Shown: positions 24,280 through 31,287 of the stretch, piece after piece
Numbering within the stretch: position 1 is the stretch's first letter
Layout of the letters: each line of letters begins with the position of its first letter
DNA from: Verrucomicrobiota bacterium
GTDB lineage: Bacteria; Verrucomicrobiota; Kiritimatiellia; RFP12; UBA1067
DNA: 37,100 nt
Assembly: GCA_016288465.1 (NCBI GenBank)
Contig: JAEEZC010000066.1
Location: forward strand, 1 to 37,100
Reading direction: 5' to 3'
Made by a program: the position numbers and the translations under genes
Notes under the pieces: model-generated
What the model was told of the DNA's origin: nothing
Databases searched by the model: none
Seen by the model: the letters and a program-made list of their open reading frames with translations, nothing else

Positions 24280-25383
24280 ATGAAAAAGCCATCATACAAG
24301 GTCGCCGCATTCGGAACCACGAAATACGGCGAAAAGGCCCGCAAGTACACTCTCAACGGCGCCGGCGGCGTCGTGATGGAAGTCTCTGACTACGGCGGCA
24401 AGATAGTGAAGCTGTTCACTCCCGACCGCCGCGGCAAGCTGCAGGACGTTGTCGTCGGCTTCGACTCGCCGGCAGGCTGGGACGAGGGCGATCCCTACTG
24501 GGGATGCATTGTCGGCCGCTACGCCAACCGAATTGCAAAGGGCGTCTTCAAGCTGAACGGCAAGAAGGTCAAGCTGCCGGCTCTCAACAACGCTCCTGGC
24601 GGCATAGGGTGCAATCTGCATGGCGGCGCGCGCGGCTGGAACGCGTATGTCTGGAAGGCGAAGCCGTTCGTGAACGGGTACGACGTCGGAATCGAGTTCC
24701 GCCACACTTCTCCCGACGGCGACGAGGGCTTTCCCGGGAAGGTCGACGTCAAGGTCGTCTACACGCTGACGAAGGACAACGTCTGGCGCGTCGACTACGA
24801 GGCTGTTCCCGACAAGGAGACGCCGATCAACATGACGCAGCACGTCTACTTCAACTTCAAGGGCGAGGCCGGCGGCACGATCGAGGACCACGTGATGAAG
24901 ATCCCCGCCAAGAAGTACCTTCCCACGGACGAAGGGCAGATACCGACCGGCGTTCTGAAGGACGTCGCGGGAACGCCGTTCGACTTCCGCAAGGGCATGC
25001 GCATCGGCGAGAAGATCAACGCGGGATTCCGCGACCTCGAGATCGGCAAGGGCTACGACCACTGCTGGGTGCTGGACAAGGGCGAGATGGCGACGGGCAG
25101 GAAGTCCCGTTCGCTCGTTCGCGCGGCTGAGGTGACGTGTCCGCTCAACGGTCGCGGCGTGGACGTCTGGACGTCCGAGCCCGCCGTTCAGATCTACACC
25201 GCGAACTGGGCGTCCTACGACAAGATCGCCAAGGGCGGCGAGCATCTGTCGTTCCGCTGCGGCGTCGCGATCGAGACGCAGCACGCGCCGGATTCGCCCA
25301 ACAAGCCGCAATGGCCCTCGACTTTCGTGAAGGCGGGCGAGACGTACCGCTCGACGACGGAATTCCGCTTCTTTGCGAAGTGA
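24280..25383 (+). CDS. galM: Aldose 1-epimerase (mutarotase)
   Basis: 367 residues, normal length for GalM, interconverting alpha and beta anomers of galactose, glucose and related sugars. Visible family features: GRYANRIAKGVFKLNG, catalytic His114 in LHGG and His188 in MTQHVYFNFKG, GYDHCWVLDKG, and the catalytic base Glu332 in AIETQHAPDSPN. No signal peptide, so probably cytoplasmic. The frame continues upstream to 24067, but that extension covers the promoter and repeat-like DNA, so I start at 24280, 7 nt after TATAAT. Confidence 0.93.
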   Translation: MKKPSYKVAAFGTTKYGEKARKYTLNGAGGVVMEVSDYGGKIVKLFTPDRRGKLQDVVVGFDSPAGWDEGDPYWGCIVGRYANRIAKGVFKLNGKKVKLPALNNAPGGIGCNLHGGARGWNAYVWKAKPFVNGYDVGIEFRHTSPDGDEGFPGKVDVKVVYTLTKDNVWRVDYEAVPDKETPINMTQHVYFNFKGEAGGTIEDHVMKIPAKKYLPTDEGQIPTGVLKDVAGTPFDFRKGMRIGEKINAGFRDLEIGKGYDHCWVLDKGEMATGRKSRSLVRAAEVTCPLNGRGVDVWTSEPAVQIYTANWASYDKIAKGGEHLSFRCGVAIETQHAPDSPNKPQWPSTFVKAGETYRSTTEFRFFAK

Positions 25384-25392
25384 CATGCGCGG

Positions 25393-25773
25393 ATGACGGC
25401 TGTCGAGAAGGCGTTCGCAAAGCTCGCGAGGTCTCGCTTCCGTTCACGCTTCCACCTTTCCGACGCCGACGTCGCGTACGTCGGCGGGAAGGGTCTGGAG
25501 ACTATCCGCCGCCACTGCGAGGACTTCGTCCGCACGCGCCTTGCGCCGGCGAGCCCTCCGAACGACGGGAGGCAGACTCCGATGCGGGGGCATCCCGTCT
25601 TCGTCGCGCAGCATGCATGCGCGTGCTGCTGCCGCGGATGCCTTGCGAAATGGTGGAAGGTTCCGAAGGGCGTTGAGATTCCCGCCGAACGCCAGGCGGG
25701 AATCGTCGACTTTCTCATGGCGTGGATCGAGCTTGAGCTGCGCCGGCGGAAAAATGGTATAATCTCATCCTGA
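25393..25773 (+). CDS. DUF4186 family protein
   Basis: 126 residues. FRSRFHLSDADVAYV, NDGRQTPMRGHPVFVAQHAC and CCCRGCLAKWW match the DUF4186 family, whose conserved Cys and His residues suggest metal binding; function not established. It starts 9 nt after galM, so probably co-transcribed with it. Its last 16 nt overlap the YqeY promoter. Confidence 0.85.
   Translation: MTAVEKAFAKLARSRFRSRFHLSDADVAYVGGKGLETIRRHCEDFVRTRLAPASPPNDGRQTPMRGHPVFVAQHACACCCRGCLAKWWKVPKGVEIPAERQAGIVDFLMAWIELELRRRKNGIISS
25758..25763 (+). promoter_or_regulatory. Extended -10 promoter of the YqeY-like gene
   Basis: AATGG-TATAAT inside the 3' end of the DUF4186 gene. Leader of about 17 nt contains AAAGGA, so unlike the leaderless set this gene keeps a ribosome-binding site. 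Confidence 0.7.
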
Positions 25774-25786
25774 AAGGACAACGAAG

Positions 25787-26233
25787 ATGTCGGAGATGTA
25801 TGACAGACTTATGACGGACATGAAGTCCGCGATGAAGGATCATGACATGGTGACGGTGAACGCGATACGCGGAGTCATCGCCAAGGCGAAGGACCTCACG
25901 GTAAACGCGGGCAAGGAGATGACTGACGACGCTCTCGTCTCCGTGATAGCGAAGGGCGCAAAGCAGCGCGAGGAGTCCATCGCGCAGTTCACCGCCGCCG
26001 GTCGCGCGGAGCTTGCGGCCGCCGAGCAGAGCGAGCTTGCGCTTCTGAAGAAGTACCTGCCCGCGCAGCTTGGCGAGGAAGAGGTCGCCGCGGTCGTGAA
26101 GGCCGTCATAGCCGAGACAGGCGCCGCGTCCAAAAAGGACATGGGCCGCGTCATGAAGGAGACGATGGCGCGACTCAAGGGCCAGGCGGACGGCAAGCTG
26201 GTGTCGAAGCTTGTCGGCGCTGCGCTGCACTGA
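25787..26233 (+). CDS. GatB/YqeY domain protein
   Basis: 148 residues, the full length of YqeY proteins, which are small helical relatives of the GatB tail domain and are thought to act with tRNA or aminoacyl-tRNA. Features: YDRLMTDMKSAMKDHD, VNAIRGVIAKAKD, GAKQREESIAQF, ELALLKKYLPAQL, and SKKDMGRVMKETMARLKGQA, the last a signature of the group. AAAGGA precedes the ATG. Confidence 0.9.
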   Translation: MSEMYDRLMTDMKSAMKDHDMVTVNAIRGVIAKAKDLTVNAGKEMTDDALVSVIAKGAKQREESIAQFTAAGRAELAAAEQSELALLKKYLPAQLGEEEVAAVVKAVIAETGAASKKDMGRVMKETMARLKGQADGKLVSKLVGAALH

Positions 26234-26251
26234 GCCCTGCGATGCCCGCCC

Positions 26252-26731
26252 GTGGACACGATCAGCGCGGAGAGACGGTCGAAGGTGATGTCGGCGATAC
26301 GCTCGCGCGACACGCTGCCTGAAGTCTGCGTAAGAAAGATGCTGTGGGCGAACGGGTACCGCTTCCGCGTGTGCGACAGGCGCATTGTCGGGCATCCGGA
26401 CATAGTGATACCGAAGTGCCGCGCTCTTGTCGAGATTCGCGGATGCTTCTGGCATCAGCATGGATGGGAGTGGGACGGGCGCAAGCTGGTGCGGACGTCC
26501 GTCTGCGCCGCGGCGACGAGGCCTAAGTCCAACCGCGCGTTCTGGAACGCCAAGTTCAGGCGCAACGTCCGTCGCGACGCCGAGCACGAGCGGGCGTGGG
26601 CGGAGCAGGGGTGGAACCTCATTGTCGTCTGGGAATGCGCGCTTAAAACAGAGGACGAACGCGAAAAGACGTTCGCGTTCGTCCTTCGTCATCTCGCCAG
26701 CTGGGCCAAGTCCGGCAGGCGGAGACGCTAG
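26252..26731 (+). CDS. vsr: Very short patch repair endonuclease (Vsr)
   Basis: 159 residues from a GTG. Vsr nicks next to T:G mismatches formed by deamination of 5-methylcytosine. Seen here: RRSKVMSAIRSRDTLPEVCV, the active-site segment GHPDIVIPKCRALVEIRGCF followed by WHQH, and NAKFRRNVRRD with GWNLIVVWECAL. The zinc-site Cys that follows the HxHDC stretch in E. coli Vsr is absent (HGWEW here) and may be replaced by the Cys in VRTSVCAAA. No cytosine methyltransferase gene is in the window, so it looks orphan. It starts 18 nt after the YqeY gene and may share its transcript. A strong hairpin lies in its 3' end. Confidence 0.9.
   Translation: MDTISAERRSKVMSAIRSRDTLPEVCVRKMLWANGYRFRVCDRRIVGHPDIVIPKCRALVEIRGCFWHQHGWEWDGRKLVRTSVCAAATRPKSNRAFWNAKFRRNVRRDAEHERAWAEQGWNLIVVWECALKTEDEREKTFAFVLRHLASWAKSGRRRR
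26652..26685 (-). terminator. 14-bp-stem hairpin within vsr, probable terminator for the convergent GH31 gene
   Basis: AGGACGAACGCGAA (26652-26665) pairs perfectly with TTCGCGTTCGTCCT (26672-26685) around a 6-nt loop. On the minus strand it is followed by CTGTTTTAAG and lies 55 nt after the GH31 stop at 26741. On the plus strand no T tract follows. Confidence 0.55.
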
Positions 26732-26740
26732 GCGCAGGTC

Positions 26741-28387
26741 TCAGTTGCGCCTTACCGCTTCGAAATAGGGCAGGCGGTCGAGAGGGGTCCTGACCGTGAT
26801 CTTTGCGGGACCGTTGACGATTTCGCCTTCGTCGGACTTCCAGACGCCAGGCGGAACGATCACTTCGCGCTCCGCTGCGCCCTTGGCTGTCTGAGGCGCG
26901 ACCAGGAGGTCCGTTCCCATCAGGAACTCGTCGCGGACTTCCGCATAGCCCATGCCCGGATAGTTGTATTCCAGGTTGCGAAGGATCGGCTCGCCCGTCT
27001 TCGCGGCGTTTCTGACGCACTCCATGATGTAGGGGACGTGAGCCTGCCGGACGGAGACCGCCTTCTTCACGGCTGCGAGGTGGCGTTCGTCCAGGACGCG
27101 CTTCGGAGAGGCCGACAGCTGCATCATAGGGCAGAGAGCGTGGATCTGCGCGGAGCGCACGAAGAGCTCCTGCTCGAAAGGGGAGCCGGGGATGAAGGCG
27201 ACCCAGTCTCCGCCGCCGACCATGTCTGGGCAGATGAAGGGATAGCCCATGAGTCCTGCGCCGATCATGTCCGCGATGATGCGCGGCAGGGCCGCCCATT
27301 CGTGCATCTTGTCGTGCAGGCGCATGACAACGGGCTCTTCCTGGAACCTGAAGCAGTTGCGCAGTTCGCTGTACGGGTACATGAGCGCATAGGCAGCGTA
27401 GCCGTTGTTGAGCGAGCCGCTTGTTGCCGCAGGGTCTTCGGCGGAGCATTTGGACAGGTCGTATGCCGCAAGGTCGGCGCCGTCGAGCTTGAAGCCGTCC
27501 ACGTTGAAGTCGGAGACGAGAGAGTCGAGCGTCTCCTTGAACCAGGCGTTGGCGTTGGGGTGGGAGAAGTCGAGGAACGCCGACACGCCGTTCCACCAGT
27601 CGCATGCCTGCGGCTTCGGGACGCCGTGGTCCTTTACGGAGCGGTCCCTGCAGGCGAGGAGGCCTCCGCGAGTCGGCCATCCGCGCACGTCGTCGGGATT
27701 CTGCCCCCATGCTATGCGGCGGTAAGCCGGCAGGTCCATGCCGACGTAAGGGCACATCCACAGCATGACCTTGAAGCCCTTTTCGTGAAGCACGTCGACC
27801 ATGCCTTTCGGGTCTGGGAACCGCGAGGGCTCGAAGCGCCAGTCGCCGTAGCCGGCCTGCCATGTGTCGTCAATCATCAGCACGCCTGCGGGAAAGCCGA
27901 GCGCGAGCATGTCGTCGGCGTAGGCGAGCACGTCCTTCTGGTTCTGGTGGTAGGTGAGCTCTATCCACGTGTTGTACTGCGGCGACGTGAAGAACAGTTC
28001 CGGCGGATGTCGGCCCTTTGCGGGGAAGTGCCTTGCCGATGCGTGGCGAAAGGCCTCCGCGAGCGTCGCGCCTCCGTTCTCGACGACGACAGGCGAGGCC
28101 GACTTGACCCTGATTTCGCCGTTGGCTATTTCGAACCCTGCCTGCGCATCAGTCCAGATGACGCGGCCCTGGTCGGACACGAGGAACGATGCGCACTGGT
28201 TGGAGTAGTTGCTCTTGCGCAGATCCACAGAGATGCCGGACTTGGCGTTGAAGGGCATCTGGCGGCCGAACTGATTGGCTACGCCCCACCAGTTCTCGCC
28301 CTTGTTCATCTTGACGGTTTCGGCGTCTGACGCGAGGGCGGCGAACGCTGCGACTGCGGCGGTTGCGAGGGTTGCTAGTGTTTTCAT
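26741..28387 (-). CDS. Secreted GH31 family glycosidase
   Basis: 548 residues with a signal peptide (MKTLATLATAAVAAFAALAS, then DA). An N-terminal beta domain is followed by a TIM barrel: FPAGVLMIDDTWQ, GFKVMLWMCPYVG, nucleophile Asp302 in GFKLDGADL, and Asp388 in YPFICPDMVGGG as likely acid/base, then LCPMMQLSASPKRV and a C-terminal beta domain. This fits GH31 enzymes of the MYORG/alpha-galactosidase-like subgroup; alpha-glucosidase or alpha-xylosidase activity cannot be excluded. Probably periplasmic or extracellular, degrading oligosaccharides. The ATG follows TATAAT by 7 nt, another predicted leaderless start. It is convergent with vsr. Confidence 0.85.
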   Translation of the reverse strand: MKTLATLATAAVAAFAALASDAETVKMNKGENWWGVANQFGRQMPFNAKSGISVDLRKSNYSNQCASFLVSDQGRVIWTDAQAGFEIANGEIRVKSASPVVVENGGATLAEAFRHASARHFPAKGRHPPELFFTSPQYNTWIELTYHQNQKDVLAYADDMLALGFPAGVLMIDDTWQAGYGDWRFEPSRFPDPKGMVDVLHEKGFKVMLWMCPYVGMDLPAYRRIAWGQNPDDVRGWPTRGGLLACRDRSVKDHGVPKPQACDWWNGVSAFLDFSHPNANAWFKETLDSLVSDFNVDGFKLDGADLAAYDLSKCSAEDPAATSGSLNNGYAAYALMYPYSELRNCFRFQEEPVVMRLHDKMHEWAALPRIIADMIGAGLMGYPFICPDMVGGGDWVAFIPGSPFEQELFVRSAQIHALCPMMQLSASPKRVLDERHLAAVKKAVSVRQAHVPYIMECVRNAAKTGEPILRNLEYNYPGMGYAEVRDEFLMGTDLLVAPQTAKGAAEREVIVPPGVWKSDEGEIVNGPAKITVRTPLDRLPYFEAVRRN

Positions 28388-28394
28388 GTGTTGA

Positions 28395-28400
28395 ATTATA
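28395..28400 (-). promoter_or_regulatory. Extended -10 box of the GH31 gene, leaderless start
   Basis: Minus-strand AATGG-TATAAT, 7 nt from the ATG at 28387. No clear -35. Confidence 0.75.
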
Positions 28401-28471
28401 CCATTTCCAAGCGGCCTGTTGGTAGTGGCTGTGCGTTTCGGCGGGATGGTGACGTTTGGCGTTTTTTCTGC

Positions 28472-28477
28472 TATACT
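28472..28477 (+). promoter_or_regulatory. Extended -10 box of the TetR gene
   Basis: TGC-TATACT; leader of roughly 95 nt to the ATG at 28581. Confidence 0.55.
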
Positions 28478-28580
28478 ACGCGCCTGTTATGGCGAAGTGT
28501 GCTTTAGTTGCTGACTCTGCGGCACCTGCGATGCGGTGCGCGGCGTTAGCGTCTGTCGTGAGGGAGGGAATGTAGTCTCT

Positions 28581-29177
28581 ATGGCGCAGAAAGTCGATCA
28601 TGAGGTTCGCAGAAGGGAGATTTCCCAGTGCGCCATGCATCTTTTCTCGGAGTTTGGCTACGAGAACGTATCCCTGATTCGCATTGCTGACGAGGCGGGC
28701 ATCGCCAGAACCATAATCTACCGCTATTTCCGCTCGAAGCGCGAGGTGATGGATGCGGCGATATTGTTTGTCACGTCAGAGGTGGAGCGCCGCTGTTCCG
28801 AGATAATGCTGTCGCGAGAGTCGGCGCTTGACCGTCTGGAGCGAGTGTGCGCCGCCGTGGCAGAGGAGATGTTCGAGCATCAGGAGTTCGTAATCGCGAT
28901 CTTCGACTTTGTGAGCGGGCTTGTTCGGTCCGGAACCGACATGACGAGCGGAGTCGGCGACTTCACCGCTGGCACTCGCAACGCCATAAAGCGCCTTCTG
29001 AAGCATGCCTCAAGGTGTGGCGAAATCTCGTCCGAACTTGATGTCAACGCCATCGCAGATGCCATCTACGCGGGTTTTGAGGCTTGCACGGTGAGGCTTG
29101 TCCTTAGGTCGGAGACTAGTGCAGACGCCGCGAAACTGCGGTTTTCTCAGATTATTCGTGCATTAAGGCGTAGTTAA
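28581..29177 (+). CDS. TetR/AcrR family transcriptional regulator
   Basis: 198 residues, the usual TetR size. The N-terminal HTH is clear: RRREISQCAMHLFSEFGYEN, SLIRIADEAGIARTIIYRYF, RSKREVMDAA. The ligand domain (MFEHQEFVIAIFDFV and beyond) is unassigned. The FadL-like channel gene starts 96 nt downstream, and that gene's promoter is covered by a symmetrical repeat array, so this protein most likely represses the channel and responds to a hydrophobic ligand; that is inference from neighbourhood. The ATG at 28581 has GAGGGAGGGA about 11 nt upstream; an in-frame GTG at 28536 is less likely. Confidence 0.9.
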   Translation: MAQKVDHEVRRREISQCAMHLFSEFGYENVSLIRIADEAGIARTIIYRYFRSKREVMDAAILFVTSEVERRCSEIMLSRESALDRLERVCAAVAEEMFEHQEFVIAIFDFVSGLVRSGTDMTSGVGDFTAGTRNAIKRLLKHASRCGEISSELDVNAIADAIYAGFEACTVRLVLRSETSADAAKLRFSQIIRALRRS

Positions 29178-29200
29178 CGCTTTGTGACAAACTTTTTTAA

Positions 29201-29245
29201 AATGTCGCATTGACAAGTTGCGACATTTTTCGGTATAATGTCGCA
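29201..29245. promoter_or_regulatory. Operator array: three half-sites, AATGTCGCA, every 18 bp
   Basis: AATGTCGCA (29201-29209), its inverse TGCGACATT (29219-29227) and AATGTCGCA again (29237-29245) alternate in orientation at exact 18-bp steps. The first pair is a perfect 9-bp inverted repeat with a 9-nt centre that contains the -35; the third copy overlaps the -10. Position and symmetry fit binding by the adjacent TetR-family dimer. Confidence 0.75.
29210..29239 (+). promoter_or_regulatory. Promoter of the FadL-like gene
   Basis: Consensus TTGACA at 29210-29215, 18-bp spacer, TATAAT at 29234-29239. The only perfect sigma-70 -35 seen in the window, and the one most tightly covered by operator half-sites. 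An in-frame ATG at 29238 overlaps the -10 and cannot be the start. Confidence 0.85.
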
Positions 29246-29273
29246 ATCATTCGTCAAGAAAGGTTACGACACG

Positions 29274-30563
29274 ATGAAGAAAACATGTTTGGCGTCTCTG
29301 CTGGTACTCACAACGGCCACGGCGTACTCCGCCGGCTTTTCGCTTTATGAGCCGTCGACGTATGCGACTGCGATGGGAGGCGCGCTTCTGGGCAGGGGGC
29401 ATGACGGCTCGGCAAACACGATCAACCCTGCCACTCTTACCGACATCACGAACTTCATGGTCACGGTCGGCTTCGTGACCGAGCATCCTCGCGCCAGAGT
29501 CAAGACGGCGAACGGAGGGGCTTCGCCGATGGATCCCGGCTTCTTCGTTCTGCCTCACGCGCATATCGTCGCTCCGCTTCCGATGGACTTCACGTTCGGT
29601 TTCGGCATGGGCGCGGACTATGGTCTTGGCACGCACTACACGAAGGACTTCCCGACGTCGTGGAACTCGCAGGAGACGACGATCCAGGGTTTCGTGTTCA
29701 ACCCCAATCTCGCCTACAAGGTAACTGACAAGTGGTCCGTCGCGGCGGGTGCGCGGTGCCTCTACTTCGACTTCGATCAGTATTCCTATCCTTTTGCCGG
29801 CACTGGCGTCGACAGGCTCACCAGGGCGTACGGCATGAACACCGACCTTGAGCACGCCCGGCAGCATCTTAAGGGCGACAACAACGGGCGCAACTGGGGC
29901 TGGCAGCTCGGCACGAGCTACAAGATCCGCGACGACCTTTCGGTCGGTGCCGTGTACAAGTCCCGCATTCTTACGCACGTTCGCGGCAAGACGCGCCTGC
30001 ATCCCTCGAACCAGCAGGTTATCCAGGGCATGAGCAGGCTTGGGTACGACTACACGTTCCTGAGCGGCCCCGCCTCTGCCGACCTCGAGATTCCGCAGTC
30101 CATCGCGTTCGGCGCGAACTGGGACATCACCGACAAGTGGCATTTGGGCTCCGCCGTCACGTGGACGGACTGGTCGTCGATCGACACGATCCACTTCATC
30201 CTCGGCCCGAACCGCAAGGACAATCCGAAGCACCTCGGCTGGCACGACTCGTGGCGTTTCTCGTTTGCGCCGTCCTACGACTTCACCGAGAACTGGACGG
30301 GCATAATGTCATACGTCTACGACACAAACGTCTGCAGCTCCAACCAGGAGTCGACGATGCTTCCTCCCGGCGACCGGCACATTCTTTCGTGGGGTCTTGC
30401 GTGGAAGGCGACGGAGAATCTCGAGTTCGACCTCTGCTACTCCCTTGTTCTCATGCAGAGCAGCTCCATGCACAGCACGGACCCGACGCGCGGAGATTTC
30501 AGGCTTGAATGCCACCGCGGTCTGTCGCATGCAGGCGGTTTTTCCGTCATTTACCGCTTCTGA
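29274..30563 (+). CDS. FadL/TodX-type outer-membrane transport protein
   Basis: 429 residues. Signal peptide MKKTCLASLLVLTTATAYS-A, then the family opening GFSLYEPSTYATAMGGALLG, DGSANTINPATLTDI, and FGFGMGADYGLGTHY, as in OMPP1/FadL/TodX barrels. The end (GDFRLECHRGLSHAGGFSVIYRF) finishes in an aromatic residue, as outer-membrane barrels do. These channels carry hydrophobic compounds such as long-chain fatty acids or aromatic hydrocarbons across the outer membrane. The ATG at 29274 has AAGG 10 nt upstream. Control by the upstream TetR protein is predicted from the operator. Its substrate is unknown. Confidence 0.88.
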   Translation: MKKTCLASLLVLTTATAYSAGFSLYEPSTYATAMGGALLGRGHDGSANTINPATLTDITNFMVTVGFVTEHPRARVKTANGGASPMDPGFFVLPHAHIVAPLPMDFTFGFGMGADYGLGTHYTKDFPTSWNSQETTIQGFVFNPNLAYKVTDKWSVAAGARCLYFDFDQYSYPFAGTGVDRLTRAYGMNTDLEHARQHLKGDNNGRNWGWQLGTSYKIRDDLSVGAVYKSRILTHVRGKTRLHPSNQQVIQGMSRLGYDYTFLSGPASADLEIPQSIAFGANWDITDKWHLGSAVTWTDWSSIDTIHFILGPNRKDNPKHLGWHDSWRFSFAPSYDFTENWTGIMSYVYDTNVCSSNQESTMLPPGDRHILSWGLAWKATENLEFDLCYSLVLMQSSSMHSTDPTRGDFRLECHRGLSHAGGFSVIYRF

Positions 30564-30621
30564 CGGGCGGTTTTGCCGGAATCTCTCACGGCCCGGATTG
30601 AAAACACGGCATGAAATATGC

Positions 30622-30627
30622 TATAAT
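30622..30627 (+). promoter_or_regulatory. Extended -10 promoter of the EF-P gene
   Basis: TGC-TATAAT, followed by a leader of about 37 nt with AAAGAGGT before the ATG. Confidence 0.7.
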
Positions 30628-30670
30628 CTGCCTGTTTGTTTAATCCAAACCACTTGAAAGAGGTAAAAGA

Positions 30671-31246
30671 ATGGGCGAAGTCATTGGAGCTGGTGAGCTC
30701 CACAAGGGCGTGAAGCTTCTCATCGACGGGGAGCCGTGGGAGATCACCGAGTTCTCGTTTTCTAAGCCGGGCAAGGGCCAGGCCATATACAACTGCAAGT
30801 TGCGCAACATGGTGACTGGTGGCGGCCAGTCGAGGAGCTATCGGTCAGGCGACAAGTTCGAGAAGCCAGAGCTCATCCAGATGAGCGTGACGTATTCCTA
30901 CGACGACGGCTCCGCCTTCGTGTTCACCGACGAGAACTTCGAGGAGATACGCGTCAGCTACGACGTGATGGGCGACAAGAAGTACTTCCTGATGGACGAG
31001 ATGGAAGTCAAGGCCCTCTTCTTCAACGACAAGGTGATCGGCGTTGATCTGCCCCAGCTCGTCGAGCGCAAGGTGGTCAAGGTCGAGCCCGGCGTCAAGG
31101 GCAACACCGCGTCCGGCAAGGTGACGAAGCCCGCGACCGTCGAAGGCGGCTACGTGCTTGCGGTGCCGCTCTTCATCAACGAGGGCGACGTGATCCGCAT
31201 CAACACCGAGACCGGCGAGTACAACGACCGCACTGCGACCAAGTGA
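30671..31246 (+). CDS. efp: Translation elongation factor P
   Basis: 191 residues, standard EF-P length. EF-P enters the ribosomal E site to help form bonds at consecutive prolines. The tip of domain I is FSKPGKGQAIYN with Lys35 as the residue modified in lysylated EF-Ps; whether a modification enzyme exists cannot be seen here. Domains II and III follow (TGGGQSRSYRSGDKFEKPEL; GYVLAVPLFINEGDVIRINT). AAAGAGGT precedes the ATG. It is followed 41 nt later by fhs, probably in one transcript. Confidence 0.95.
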   Translation: MGEVIGAGELHKGVKLLIDGEPWEITEFSFSKPGKGQAIYNCKLRNMVTGGGQSRSYRSGDKFEKPELIQMSVTYSYDDGSAFVFTDENFEEIRVSYDVMGDKKYFLMDEMEVKALFFNDKVIGVDLPQLVERKVVKVEPGVKGNTASGKVTKPATVEGGYVLAVPLFINEGDVIRINTETGEYNDRTATK

Positions 31247-31287
31247 CGCAGCGCAGTCTCCCTTGTCCTTGTAAGCAGGAGGCGACC

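Noticed and set aside
27038-28330. 430-codon plus-strand frame opposite the GH31 gene
   Set aside because: Composition is that of a codon shadow, and the GH31 motifs and signal peptide are on the other strand.
29177-29200. Terminator after the TetR gene
   Set aside because: TTTGTGACAAA can form only a weak 4-5-bp stem before a T-rich run, so it is not convincing.
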